A DNA stretch of 64,000 bases, taken from NCBI GenBank assembly GCA_000181795.3, contig CM012953.1:5352145-5416144 (forward strand), read 5' to 3'. A program made the translations under genes and the position numbers. This document shows, in pieces, positions 1 through 10,797 of the stretch. Positions within the stretch are counted from its first letter, which is position 1; every line of letters starts with the position of its first letter. The stretch is from Trichinella spiralis. Lineage: Eukaryota; Nematoda; Enoplea; Trichinellida; Trichinellidae. A model generated the notes under the pieces. It was given only the letters and a program-made list of their open reading frames with translations. It searched no databases and was not told the DNA's origin.

Positions 1-1502
1 TNNNNGAAATCACTGCAGAACAAACAAATGTCGGCGGTTATACAATGTTGTATTCAATAGCGCCTGATGATGATCAGCCAAAGCCCTTTGTACGCGTTGA
101 TCGCAAGATAGAAACATGTCAAATAGCAAATCAAGTAGATAACCAGGCACATATTGCTAAATTTCCTGAGAAGGTTGTACCCATTGAATTGCCTCTTGTG
201 AAGGATGTGAATTTGCATGAAGTTCGAGTATCAGATCAGAAAGTGCAAAATGAAATCGAAACTGGTAAGTGATTTGCAGCCGTACGAAGGAAACAGAGTG
301 AACTGAGTTTTATAGATGAAACCAATGCGGGAAATTATTCTGTAGATAAAGAAAGAGTTGTTGCGAATGCAGCTACTGGCATTCTGGATGCATTAGCGCC
401 AGCAAAGTTAAATGATGGTAATTTACGCAAAACGAGTGTGCTTTTGTATACTTACCTTTTCAATTAGCCTTGGAATGTATCCATCTTGAAATGGAACGAA
501 AAGGAGCAGTTACTGGAGATCAAATTATTGAGTCGCCGCATGGGCTGAAAGTAGTAGCTGAACCTACAGGTCGTCGAGTAATGTTGATGCGAAACGCAGA
601 AAGAATTGATCGGACATTTCCTGAATGGATTGATGTTTCATTCAATGATAAGGTACTTTATATCATTAATAGTGATTTCATAATAATATATCACGATAAA
701 TAATTTCATAATATAATAATATACTTTTTTTAGGGAAAATACAAATCATATGATTTGAATCAACCATTGGAAATTCCTATGCGCCAAGATGGGCATGAAG
801 CCTATCGTTTTGATTCTCCAATAACTGAACTAGGAAATATTACTGCAATGATGCTTGGGCGCGCAATGAAATTCAGAAAATATTTGCCATACAAAATTTT
901 TGTTTCTCCAGCATTTCGCTGTATTCAATCTTGCCACGGTTTTATGAAATCAGTAGAAGACCCCTTATTAAGTATGCAAATTGAACCAGCTCTTTTCGAA
1001 TGGCTGGGATGGTATAAAACAATGCCAAGTTGGATGGAATTCAGCGATTTGTTGAAATCAAATTATAAAATCAACAGTACTTATAAACCTGTTGTTGAAG
1101 CTAGTGATATGAAACAGTATTTGAATGAAAGCGTAGTGAATTGCTATCAACGCTCGATCAATGCTTTTAGGCAAATATTAGAAAATAATAAAAGTAATAG
1201 TTGATTTATTTAAAAAATTATGTATAGTTATGTATATTGTTTGTTTAGAAGAGGGGAACATCTTGTTTGTTGTCCACAGTACGACTATTGATGCGATTAC
1301 ACGGTTTTTAAATGGTAAGAATACTGGCAGTGTTTCTGAAGAAATGCTGAAATCAGTGGGGAAGAATTTTCCGTACAGTTCAGTGTTGATTTATGAAGAA
1401 TTAGCAGATGGTACATGGAGGTTAATGCCTGATGCATTACCGTCTATTACTTACTTGGATGTCAGTAATCGTGTTAACATGGACTTTCTAAATCGAATGT
1501 GA
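1..1502 (+). CDS. UBASH3/TULA-like histidine-phosphatase-fold protein, 3' part, probable pseudophosphatase
   Basis: Partial gene, open at the left edge. Exons read as ..-264, 316-417, 468-652, 734-1193 and 1249-1502, all joined in frame by GT-AG introns. The last three exons give the phosphoglycerate-mutase-like domain of the UBASH3 (TULA, Sts) family: the strand ending LMRNAERID, then YDLNQPLEIPMRQDG, the SPAFRCIQS arginine motif, EPALFEWLGW and VVHSTTIDAITRFLNG. In active members the first motif is RHGE, and its histidine is the phosphate-accepting nucleophile. Here it is RNAE (codons CGA AAC GCA GAA), so that histidine is replaced by asparagine, while the second arginine and the second histidine remain. 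TULA proteins normally carry UBA and SH3 domains upstream; those would lie left of the window. The membership call is strong. Loss of activity is an inference from the missing residue. Confidence 0.85.
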
Positions 1503-3130
1503 ACAACATTTTCGTTTTGTAACTTCATTTACTGTTTGATTACTTTTTAATTTCCTTTTTATTTTATTATAAATGCAATTGATGGTCATTGATTTTCCTT
1601 TTTATTGTAAAATATTATATTTTTCTACTTGTTAAACTTTTGATCTATAAATAAAATTATTTTTTAGTTTTGCATTATTCCGCTTACATTTTGAATTTCA
1701 AATTTAAATAATTCATACTTTTACTTTTCTGTAACGATGCATTTTGTCATTTGTTAATATTAATAAACAGTTGCATTTTCGAGAAATTGTTATTTTAGTT
1801 GCATTGGATTGCTTCGTTGCATTTCACATTTGAATGCCATGGCGCTATTAAAGTTGATATTTTACTGCCATTGGTATTTTCATTTGTTTCATATTTCATA
1901 TGATCTGAAAATTTTGCTCAATTGAAAATTGCTGTGAAAAGGTAAATGAAAAATTAGAATGTAATTTTTGTTGTATTGAGTAATCAAGCAGCATTTTTTG
2001 TTTGTGAAAACCGCATTTTAAATTGCTGCAAAGTTGTTAAATGACTGCGCATTTATGTATAATGTAATTTAAACGTAATTAAATAAATAATTTTTTATGT
2101 ATGTATGTATGTATGTATGTATTTTATATTTGTGAAACGTTAGTGAATTAATTACTTAAAACTGCGCATTGTTGCATTTCTTTATTTTGTGTTTAAAATT
2201 TATAAATTTTCATAAATATATCAAGGTTTAAGAAAATGAACTGCACTTCTGTATAGCAAATATGGTTGCTTTGTTACAAAATGTTTTAAAAAAAATCATA
2301 TCATTAGAGCATATTCATTGTTGCTCACAGCTTGAAGTTCATTTACCCTGTTCACAGTGTCTGCAAATTGGAAGGGCTTTCAGTTTCCTGACCTTCTTAA
2401 TTCCTGTTGGCAGATACAATTTTCAACAAATAATTTCTTATCACTTGAATATTTCAGAGAAATTACCACAAAGTCTGTATAATCAAAAGTACATATAATT
2501 TTTACACACTATTAATTGGGAATGCTCATGTTGAGATTATTCGTTTGAGAAAGAACCTTTTTAAAGAAACTGACATTTCTTTCAGCTTCCTTATTAATTA
2601 GAATGCTCATTATGGAAAATTCTTTTTTAATTGTTTTTTCCAACAGTGTCGTGGTTTTAAAACAGGCGGTTCATTATTTATATAAAATTCCTCTTGATGA
2701 AAAAGCCGTTCATTTCAAAACGTAAGTTTCGTATAAATTTAGTTTTTCTGCTGATGTTTTTATCATTCTCTATCAGGAGTCAAAAATAATTACACTCAGT
2801 AACTTTTTGCATTTTTTCTTATGTAAATTAATTTCCTTTCTTCAGCTGCTCAAATTATAACTGATTTATAAAGCAAAAGTTTATACTTGACTTAAAAGTT
2901 ATGCATGTTTGGACGTGAAAATTTCATTTAACTTTATTAAATTCATAAAATTCTTTTTTATTATTTTATGATAAAATAGTAATTGAAAACTAAAACTGAA
3001 ATTGCTTTTTAAATAATTTATGCTAATTAAAAAAATAATATAAAGATTAAATTATTCGCTTATTCTACCATAAGTAGAAACTGTGCTGATGGTTTTTGTA
3101 TTGTGTATTGCTTTTTTTAACAATTTTAGC
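1503..3130. other. AT-rich intergenic DNA
   Basis: Downstream of the phosphatase gene, with an AATAAA-type signal near 1650 that may end its mRNA. An ATGT tetranucleotide run lies at 2097-2121. At 2613-2730 an open segment, read from the ATG in ATTATGGAAAATTC, runs to an AC|gtaagt donor-like site. It could be a stray exon but has no recognisable match. I see no other gene signal. Confidence 0.5.
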
Positions 3131-3211
3131 TTATTGTTAGGAGTGAAATATTTTTTGCAAAAATGCAGTCAGATCTCACAGCTTTTGCCGTTAGATTGAG
3201 TGAATATAGAT

Positions 3212-3298
3212 GGCTTTTCAATTTTCGAAAAGCCGAGAGGCAGGCAGGCTGCGCTAATATGCGCATACGCTTCCGGTCAAAAACCTTCAGCTATATAT
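3212..3298 (+). promoter_or_regulatory. Candidate core promoter and hairpin upstream of the LIM gene
   Basis: A perfect 8-bp inverted repeat, GGCTTTTC with a 7-nt spacer and GAAAAGCC, occupies 3212-3234. A TATATAT box follows at 3292-3298. The surrounding 3140-3480 block is richer in GC than its flanks and ends at a donor-like GAAATG|TAAG, so it could be a non-coding first exon and promoter of the LIM protein gene at 4844. This is inference from spacing and composition; transcription is not shown. Confidence 0.3.
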
Positions 3299-4331
3299 TC
3301 ATTGCATTGGACTATTTTTCATTGAACAGCATGACTAGTTAGTGCAAGTTGACTTGCAACGCACTGCTCTTCGTGGCATTTTGCAATCAACCCACGCCAA
3401 GATTTAATACTTTAATTTTAAAATTTCTTCCGTAAAACATCTGCAAACCAGACGAAATGTAAGCATAAAAAATGTTTTCTGTTCTAAAATTTATTCCTTT
3501 TTATTTGTGTTACTTTTTGTAAAATTTTCAACTAAACTTCTCTGTTTCAAAGAAGATCCAAATTCAATAATAAACATCATACAGATTGAACATTCCCAAT
3601 GAACAAAAATATCTTTTTCTTTTGAAAACAAATTTCAAAAAATGAAATCAAATTTTATTAAACATTATGGAAAAGAATTAATTTATAACAATTGAAATAA
3701 TGTTGAAAAGCATTTATCATTAATCAGATCTATGTTTTAGTTATTCATAAAATTGGTTTACATGTTACACTTTTATTGCTGTTGAACTGGTGAAACAAAG
3801 TTTGCTTGTTTGTTTGGAAATTAATTCAAGCAAAAATAAAATATTCAAATAAGTCGAAATGAAAGTGAAGAATAAAATTCCAATGTTCCAATGTTGTTTC
3901 ACATTTGTTTTGCTTGAATATAATTTATTAATTACAGTAGTCAGATATTTTTCACCAACTTGAAAGATTATATTTATAAGAGAGAAGAAGAAATTTATTT
4001 TGGAAAACTTTTTCGAATATAACTGATGGAAATGAGCGGAAAGGAAGAAGAAATTATGGTTGATCGTGTTTGTTGCAAGCTGTCACGTGTGGTTTTTCTT
4101 CTGCTTCAAGCAGCTGGCTGTTGCTTGCATTTTATTCTTTTTAGCTTCAACAGCAGCCGGTCTTTCTCAACTTCCAACAAGCGAACTGGTTAAAATTAGC
4201 TTTCAACTACTTTAGTTATGTGTTGCATACGTCTGATAATAACAACCAGACATTTGCTTTCAAGCAACAACTGGTATTTAGCATAAAGCAACAGCAGCAG
4301 CTGAAAAAGAAGTAGAAGTAGAAGTAATAGT

Positions 4332-4388
4332 TAATAATAATAATAATAATAATAGTAGTAGTAGTAGTAGTAGTAGCAGCAGCAGCAG
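4332..4388 (+). repeat. Compound trinucleotide microsatellite (TAA)n(TAG)n(CAG)n
   Basis: Consecutive runs of TAA, TAG and CAG units merge into one another. They lie in the presumed 5' leader region of the LIM gene. CTT and CAT runs follow at about 4701-4733. Confidence 0.9.
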
Positions 4389-4843
4389 AAAGCAGTGGAA
4401 GAAGAGAAGGAAGAAAAGAGTTAATTCAGTGCGTGGTAGCTAGCAGTGGAAGTATAATATTAATAGTGTAGCAGCAGCTACTGCAGCAAAAGTGATGCGT
4501 CTGTCATTCCAAGTGAAGAAAATTAAAGCTGCTTGCTTTGGGATTTAACGTCAGTCAGTGCTTCGTTTGTTGCTTGGTAAGCGGCCAGCTTGAACAAGCT
4601 CAGCCGTCGTCGATTGCTTTTGCTATTTGATTCTCTCATTTTCTGCTTGTTGTTGTCATTGCATAAAAAACGTATTCTCTTCTCAACTGTGATTACGTAG
4701 CTTCTTCTTCTTCTTCTTCATCATCATCATCAGCACCGTTGCAAGCCTACTACACTATTGCATCTTAAGTAGATCGAGATTTTCCAAATTTTCGTACAGT
4801 TGGAATTTTCTGTAAGCAATTTTTGTTGTTCTCTGAACGAAAA

Positions 4844-5997
4844 ATGCCGCCGCAGTGTCCGCGTTGTAAAAAGCCGGTCTATGCGGCCGAGGAACGAGTA
4901 GCCGGTGGTTATAAATATCACAGCGTCTGCTTTAAATGCTGTAAGCAGTTTTTCATTACCCAGCTTTGACCGCGTTCTGTTGCTCTTGTAGACGTTGCTG
5001 ACCGTTGCGGACCAGAAGGGGGAAAATGCCCTTTAAGCCAATCGAAGTGCCCAAATGCCCCAAGTGCGGCAAGAGTGTATACGCGGCTGAGGAAATGGTG
5101 GCCGGCGGTTACAAGTGGCACAAGTTCTGTTTCAAATGCTGTAAGCTTCAATCAATCTAGCACTCTCAGTTTCACTTCACTTTTCTATTTATGCAGTTTT
5201 GTTTTTCACTGCTAATACGGTTCACTGGCTTATTAATTAATTAACTACTGACAAAGGCCCGAAACTTAATAATAATCATAAACCACGTTCTAACGATTTG
5301 GCTGACATTATTAATCATTTTTGCTTGAGATGCATCTTTTTCTGGGTTTGACGTTTTGGTTTGGGATTTTCTTTTATCTCATCATGTCTTTCTTCTTTTG
5401 AGGCGGCTTTTATAATAACATAGTTTCTCTGAATTAGTGTGCCACTTGCGCAACGAGGAGCAAGCGATTTTTTTTCTTTTTTTTTGTTTATAATAATCTC
5501 ATATTATTGTTATATAACGGCACTCAGATTCGAGTTTTGGCCACTTCCAGGCAATTTCTCCCTTCTGTTCCTGCTGTTCAGGTTGTGTGTGTTGGAACGC
5601 GTTTGTTTGTTTGTTTCAGCTTTTCATTCTATGCTTCTTTATCAAGCACAACTGCTCTTGTTGATCTTTTTGTTGATTCTTTCAATTGATAATATCCCAC
5701 TCATTTCATTTCGTGTCGTATTTAAATAATAAAAATAAAAGTTGAGGAGGTGTGTGTTGGTCAGAATGTGCTTGCTTTGCAGTTGCTTTTTTGCACGGGC
5801 GTGAATTTATGCTTTGTTGTTTGTTAGTCATGTGTAACAGACTGCTCGACTCTGTCACCGTTGCCGAGCATTTGGACGAGTTATTTTGCAAACAGTGCTA
5901 TGCAAGAAAATTCGGTCCCAAAGGGATTGGATTCGGTATTGGCGCCGGCGCATTGACAACGGACAAAGGTGAACGATTTGCAAACAAGCAGGGTTGA
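4844..5997 (+). CDS. mlp-1: Muscle LIM protein, isoform from exons N1 and C1 (about 88 aa)
   Basis: Exon N1 (4844-4940) begins with its own ATG and encodes [17 protein letters not shown] through CFKC, the first half of a LIM domain. It ends in phase 1 at T|gtaagc. Exon C1 (5828-5997) starts at TTAG|TCATG and supplies [14 protein letters not shown] and the glycine-rich [12 protein letters not shown] tail. The joined protein has the full set of LIM zinc ligands with C-x2-C, H-x2-C, C-x2-C and C-x2-C spacing. C1 then reads [13 protein letters not shown] and stops at TGA (5995-5997). Compared with C2 it is one base out of register just before the donor, so it must either end there or be a decaying exon. 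CRIP/MLP proteins of muscle bind actin-associated partners. C1 and C2 agree at about 38 of 52 residues. The pairing of N1 with C1 is inferred. Confidence 0.65.
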
Positions 5998-6643
5998 AAT
6001 GACGTGAGCTTCATATACCACAAAGCACGCTTTTCTTCCACTCTGCCAGTTTCGTTTCTCCCTTCTCGTCCACTCTTCCCTTTGCATGCTTTTAACACTG
6101 CTGCTTATGATGCTGATTGAAAAAAAAAATTTTTTTTTCTGCACTGAAAAATTAAATTTGCAAATTAAAATTGAAAGAAAATTTAAATGTCGGTTAGTTA
6201 ATTCGTTAGTGTGGTGTTGGTTTAGCGATGTGCAACAAGCTGTTGGACTCGACAAGCGTGGCAGAGCATGGCGCAGAACTGTTTTGCAAAACTTGTCACG
6301 GTAGAAAGTATGGACCGAAAGGCGTCGGTTTTGGTTTGGGTGCAGGAACGCTGACCACCGACACAGGCGAACGATTTGGCAACGTCCATTCTGAAATGTC
6401 GTGAGTTTTTCCACTACCCTTTTTATTTCACTCCTATCCCCTCTGTCTGTTTCCTTCATGTGCACAATTTATCTTCATATGTTTTCTTTAATATTATGCA
6501 TATTAAACCATGCATGCATTCGTGATTCATTGATACTGTATATTTTTGAAAAGTGAGTACAAATTTCATGTTGTTGTTTTTTCAGAAACCGTCCTCTGAC
6601 CGCTGAAGCGTTCACCGCACCAGTGCAACCATCCCATCGATAA
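5026..6643 (+). CDS. mlp-1: Muscle LIM protein, isoform from exons N2, C2 and a 3' exon (about 115 aa)
   Basis: Exon N2 (5026-5140) opens with ATG and encodes [20 protein letters not shown] through HKFCFKC, very close to the start of animal MLP/CRIP proteins. Exon C2 (6226-6400) encodes [21 protein letters not shown] and [19 protein letters not shown]. The last exon (6586-6643) adds [12 protein letters not shown] and a TAA stop. N1 and N2 both end in phase 1 and C1 and C2 both accept phase 1, so all four first-half to second-half joins keep frame. The 88-115 aa size matches one-LIM family members, which act in muscle at the Z-disc/actin cytoskeleton and in the nucleus. C2 and the final exon appear intact, so this is likely the main product. 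Confidence 0.8.
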
Positions 6644-7842
6644 AAGTCAACCAGTTAAATTCTCAATCGGGATTCTCTAAATCATATATATTATCTATTT
6701 ATCAGTTATTTACAATATGGTTTTTTAGTTTTGCAGTTTGATCCCGTTGTGTTTCTTTGATTTATATTCCAACATAATTTCTTATTTTTAATTTCTGCCA
6801 GTGGTAAAAGAAACCTTATACATGGTTAGTGCTTTTCTTTAATATATTTAATATTTTTAATAATAATAAAAACTGCTTTGTACCACTGTTCTTTTTTTCC
6901 TTATTACCACTGGAAAAAATCTGAACCATTTGCTTCGTTCCACCTGCAAATGTTATTAATAAAATTTCAATGAATTAAAGGAAAAACTAAAAAAAGTGCA
7001 CACAGAATTTTTTCATGTTGTGGAATGTAATGCAGTAATATATGTAATAAAGTTAGTACTGTTTGAGGGATAAAGCAAATGATAAATAGAATTGTTTAAA
7101 CATTTAAGAATGCTAAAATACAAATATACAAATAGTGAGTGAGTGAAAAGTATTTCTTTTCTTTTAATGAAATTCAGTTGGTATTAAATGATGTTCATTA
7201 TAATAAAAAACGATGAAAATAGACGACTGTCACTTCCAAAATGTACACGCTTAATTAAATATAACTAATGGATCAACTGCCTGATTATTGTCTGTGAAAT
7301 GTGTTTCATAGTTGATCAAAAAATTTTATTTTCATTCACTTCATTTTAAAATACAATAGCCTCTGATTTTTTTATGAAAAACATATTTTAAAACAAATAA
7401 GAAAGAATATTTCCAAACAAAAGAAAAAGATTAACAATTCTGGTTGATGATAGGGTGTGTGTGTGTGTGTGTGTATGTGGCACCGGGAGACACGAGATAC
7501 ATGTCAAAGGCTCAGGCAATGAATGCTGATTTGTTCGCTTAATTATCTCAAATTAACAGCAAAGACAACGAAATCAATGCAAGAATAAGCAACCTGCGTA
7601 ACAATGTAACAAGTATAAGTAATAATAAATAAGTAAGGTGAGCATTGGGCCTATATAATAATATGAAAAAGAAAAAAATTACCGAACAGGAAAACTTTTT
7701 GAGAGAGACCAAAAAGAAACGCTTACAGAAAGAAAGTACCATCATGTTGTTGCAGTTGAGCAACAAACTTTTAACATGAGAAAAAAAGAACATAATTGCT
7801 GATGTATTATTCCATTAGTGTTTGAAAAGGCAGTTAGTTAAT
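6644..7842. other. Intergenic region between LIM gene and GalNAc-transferase gene
   Basis: AT-rich, with a GT microsatellite at about 7454-7474. The two genes converge here, the + strand LIM gene from the left and the - strand GalNAc-T from the right, so this is shared 3' flank. No coding signal was seen. Confidence 0.6.
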
Positions 7843-10797
7843 TCACCGTTGTTTCACAATTTCACCAAAAGTCCATTGCTGATTTAAATTCTGAGAATCA
7901 CACGAAGCCATAATAACGCCTGTTGCATCATGATTCATTTCCAGGCACAAACCTGATATAACATGTGTTAAAGTTTTATCCTGAAAAACATAATATACAA
8001 CAATAAAAATGCACATCTTCACAGAATCTTCAAAAAATACTGATGATAAATTTAAAAAAAAAGAAAAGAAAATCAAGCAATGGATGAAATGATATTTTGT
8101 AAAAAAAAATTTACCTTGAAATTATATTTCCATTCTTGATTTCCTTTCAAACCATGGCAGCCAGACAAAAATACTTTTTGACCCGCATAATCAACGCACG
8201 ATTCATCACGTCGAATTTCCCCCGTTGGACTCAGCATCCAGTACTGAATAAAATTTTTGAATTTTTTCTTATTTTTCAAATACAATTTCGATTTCGATCA
8301 TCAATTTATCAAACATCGTTATGTACTACTGTAGCCTTTGGGGCAAAAAAATCAGCAATTTTTTTTACCTGATTGCCACCTTCTCCATGGCATGGATACA
8401 TCGAGATGGGCTTGTTGTGTTCTTTTCTTCCGGATGCAAAATCCAAACAGTGACGCTTATTTTGTCCCATGCATCGAATCTGGATTCAAAGTTTGCTTAT
8501 ATCAACATCAGTAACAAAAAGAATACAGTAAATCATATTGAACCCCAACCTCGCCTTTGGCTATGGAATTTCCAGGCACAAACAATTCCGGATAAACGTT
8601 CTTTATGTACCATTCAAAGGAGGAACAATTCAACCGTTGACGCAACGCTATTCGATCGGATACATCTCCAAATTCGCCCTAAAGAGTAGAAACGGAAAAA
8701 AATTTTGAGAATTTCAAATTCGAATCCACATCATCAGTCAATGTGCAATAATAATAATAATAATAATAATAATGAATACAAGATTGAAGTTGATCCGTTC
8801 GTAGTAATAATTTTTATAATCGTCCAACCAAACTTCGGCCAGGCGAACAGTGTTACGCTTTACAACATTGACACCAGGCCTCCATTTATAAGGAGATCGT
8901 TTGCGAAAAATATGACCCACATGACTGCAAGGAACAATCTCCAATTTACCACCACACATCCAAACCTTGAATAATTTTGAACAAAAAATTAAAGTAAATT
9001 TTAATTTTAAAAAATCATCAAAAGAATATAATACTTTGAAGGATAGTTCCAAATTTTCACCACCCCAAATATCAAAACCTGGGTCGTATGTTCCAAGATG
9101 TTGGAAATATTGTTTATCTATGGAAAACAATCCTCCAGCCATTGTCGGAGATCTGCAAACAACAACAACAACTGCATACAAAGAAGCAAAGGTTGAAATT
9201 GTGAAACTCACTCAACAGGTGCCGTAGGATCACTGCGGCTTTTGCGCACTCGTTCCGGTATTGGGTGCCAATTAAATTGCAAATTCCAATCAAAACCACC
9301 AACATTTGTCATCCAGGACTTTCCGCAGTGATATTTGAACGTATCATCGTCTATTACATCAATTACAGGGCAAACAACATTACTCCAATTTTCCTTTATT
9401 CTGGACAACAACGGAGGAAGCCATCCTTGAACAGGCAACGACGACAATACATTACTAGCGGTATATAATGCACTTTTCTGTCTGTTGTACCTTCCAAACA
9501 TTCGCAGTGTGAGTCGAGGAACGTGAGCACCGGTCCAATGGCTACTGCTGCGCCGCTCAATCTGGCACGAATCAAACCTTCACGTTTCTGCAAGCGAACA
9601 ATTTTCACTATACCCAATCGATCCATATAAACATCCAGTTGATTCTTTAAATGTTCTAAAAATTATTGAAATTATAGAAATAAAATTTTTAAAAAGAAAA
9701 TCATAATAATTAGGAAGATAGAACTATTTGAAAAGTTATATACATATATTTTTTTTAACATATCTCTCATTTTGTTCATCTATTTTCAAAGGGGCTAATT
9801 TCATCTGGTTGAAAAAATGTATGAAAATATCTCACCAGCGTCAGAGAAATCGTCGACAAGAATAATTTCTTGAAGCAAATTTGCCGGCGACCGGGACAAA
9901 ACGCTGTGCACAGTGCGAAGCAGAACACTCCACGCTTCGTTGTGAAAGCAAATGATAACCGACGTCTTTGGAAGGTTGTCATTGTATTGCTTTTTGTAAC
10001 ATCTAGAAGTTGAAGAATGGGGAAAAAAATGAAAATTTTAAACAAAAAAAATAAATAAATTACGATGCGTCGGGAACTTTTGGCAATTTCCTGTATATGG
10101 ATATTCGATCGGATACATACTGATTGAAGGCATTTTTCTGCCAACCGACGTCGTAAAGTGCCCTCTCTTTCGGCGGTAGGTCCTGAACACAGACAAAATT
10201 TGAAATAAAACCAAAAGGAAAAATAATTCCAATTATGATCATGCCAACCTCTTTCTTGATCACCACTGCGGTTCCATTTTCACCAGGCATATCAGGAGCA
10301 TAGTTGTATATGTCGACAGCTTCAATGTGAAGCAACGACTGGGGCACGTCGATCACATTTTTCTGCATCGACTCGCCACCGAGTGGTTTTTTCCTCATTT
10401 TTTGAATCTGTTGCTTTTTCAAATTTAACGTTACAAAACGTGACTGCTTGATCCTAGCTGGCCATGAGCTGCTGCTTTGGGTCGGCTTTGGGGAGACTGT
10501 TCTGATCATTTGATGCTGTTGCTGCTGCTGGTGGTAATCGACATTTGGCTTCTGCTCCAACTCTGTCATAGGACTACAGTAGAAGTTTTCAAATAAACAA
10601 ATAAACAAGAAAACAATCCACAGAATCCCACTTATAAAGTTATACCTCGGCGGACCTTCGTTCAACCATGATTTTTCACTTTGACCAACCAAGCCCGAGC
10701 TGCGGTAGCTAATTGTGAACGCCAAAAACAACCAAAACGTGCACAAAGTTACGGCCAGCTTTATTAGCGCTGATCGCCGCCGACGAATAAAGTTCAT
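7843..10797 (-). CDS. Polypeptide N-acetylgalactosaminyltransferase (GalNAc-T, GLY-5-like), 650 aa
   Basis: Transfers GalNAc from UDP-GalNAc to Ser/Thr, starting mucin-type O-glycans in the Golgi. Twelve exons, from the 5' end: 10646-10797, 10249-10573, 10064-10182, 9836-10002, 9491-9655, 9212-9425, 9035-9152, 8780-8965, 8550-8678, 8369-8479, 8115-8243 and 7843-7980. They join in frame to 650 codons. [14 protein letters not shown] plus a hydrophobic stretch (about residues 12-29) is a type II signal anchor, followed by a Gln- and Ser-rich stem. The GT-A domain carries [20 protein letters not shown], the metal-binding LDSHCE (DSH about 302-304), [13 protein letters not shown] and [13 protein letters not shown]. 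The C-terminal ricin-type lectin domain (about 526-650) has three repeats ending GGNQYW, KGNQEW and NLNQQW. The YYYERI...GEFGDVSDR linker resembles the C. elegans GLY-5 and fly PGANT5 group; the exact orthologue is not certain. A splice acceptor (GTTTAG) about 25 bp upstream of the ATG suggests a separate 5' leader. Confidence 0.93.
8748..8773 (+). repeat. AAT trinucleotide microsatellite at a splice donor
   Basis: Read on the - strand it is an ATT run that begins six bases after the GT donor of the GalNAc-T exon 8780-8965. It therefore lies at the very start of that intron. Confidence 0.85.

Noticed and set aside
2262-2498. 78-codon + strand frame downstream of the phosphatase gene
   Set aside because: Composition matches surrounding non-coding DNA and there is no support from motifs or neighbours.
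5881-6465. 194-codon - strand frame over the LIM exons
   Set aside because: It lies antisense to exons C1 and C2, whose LIM zinc ligands are unmistakable. It is a shadow.
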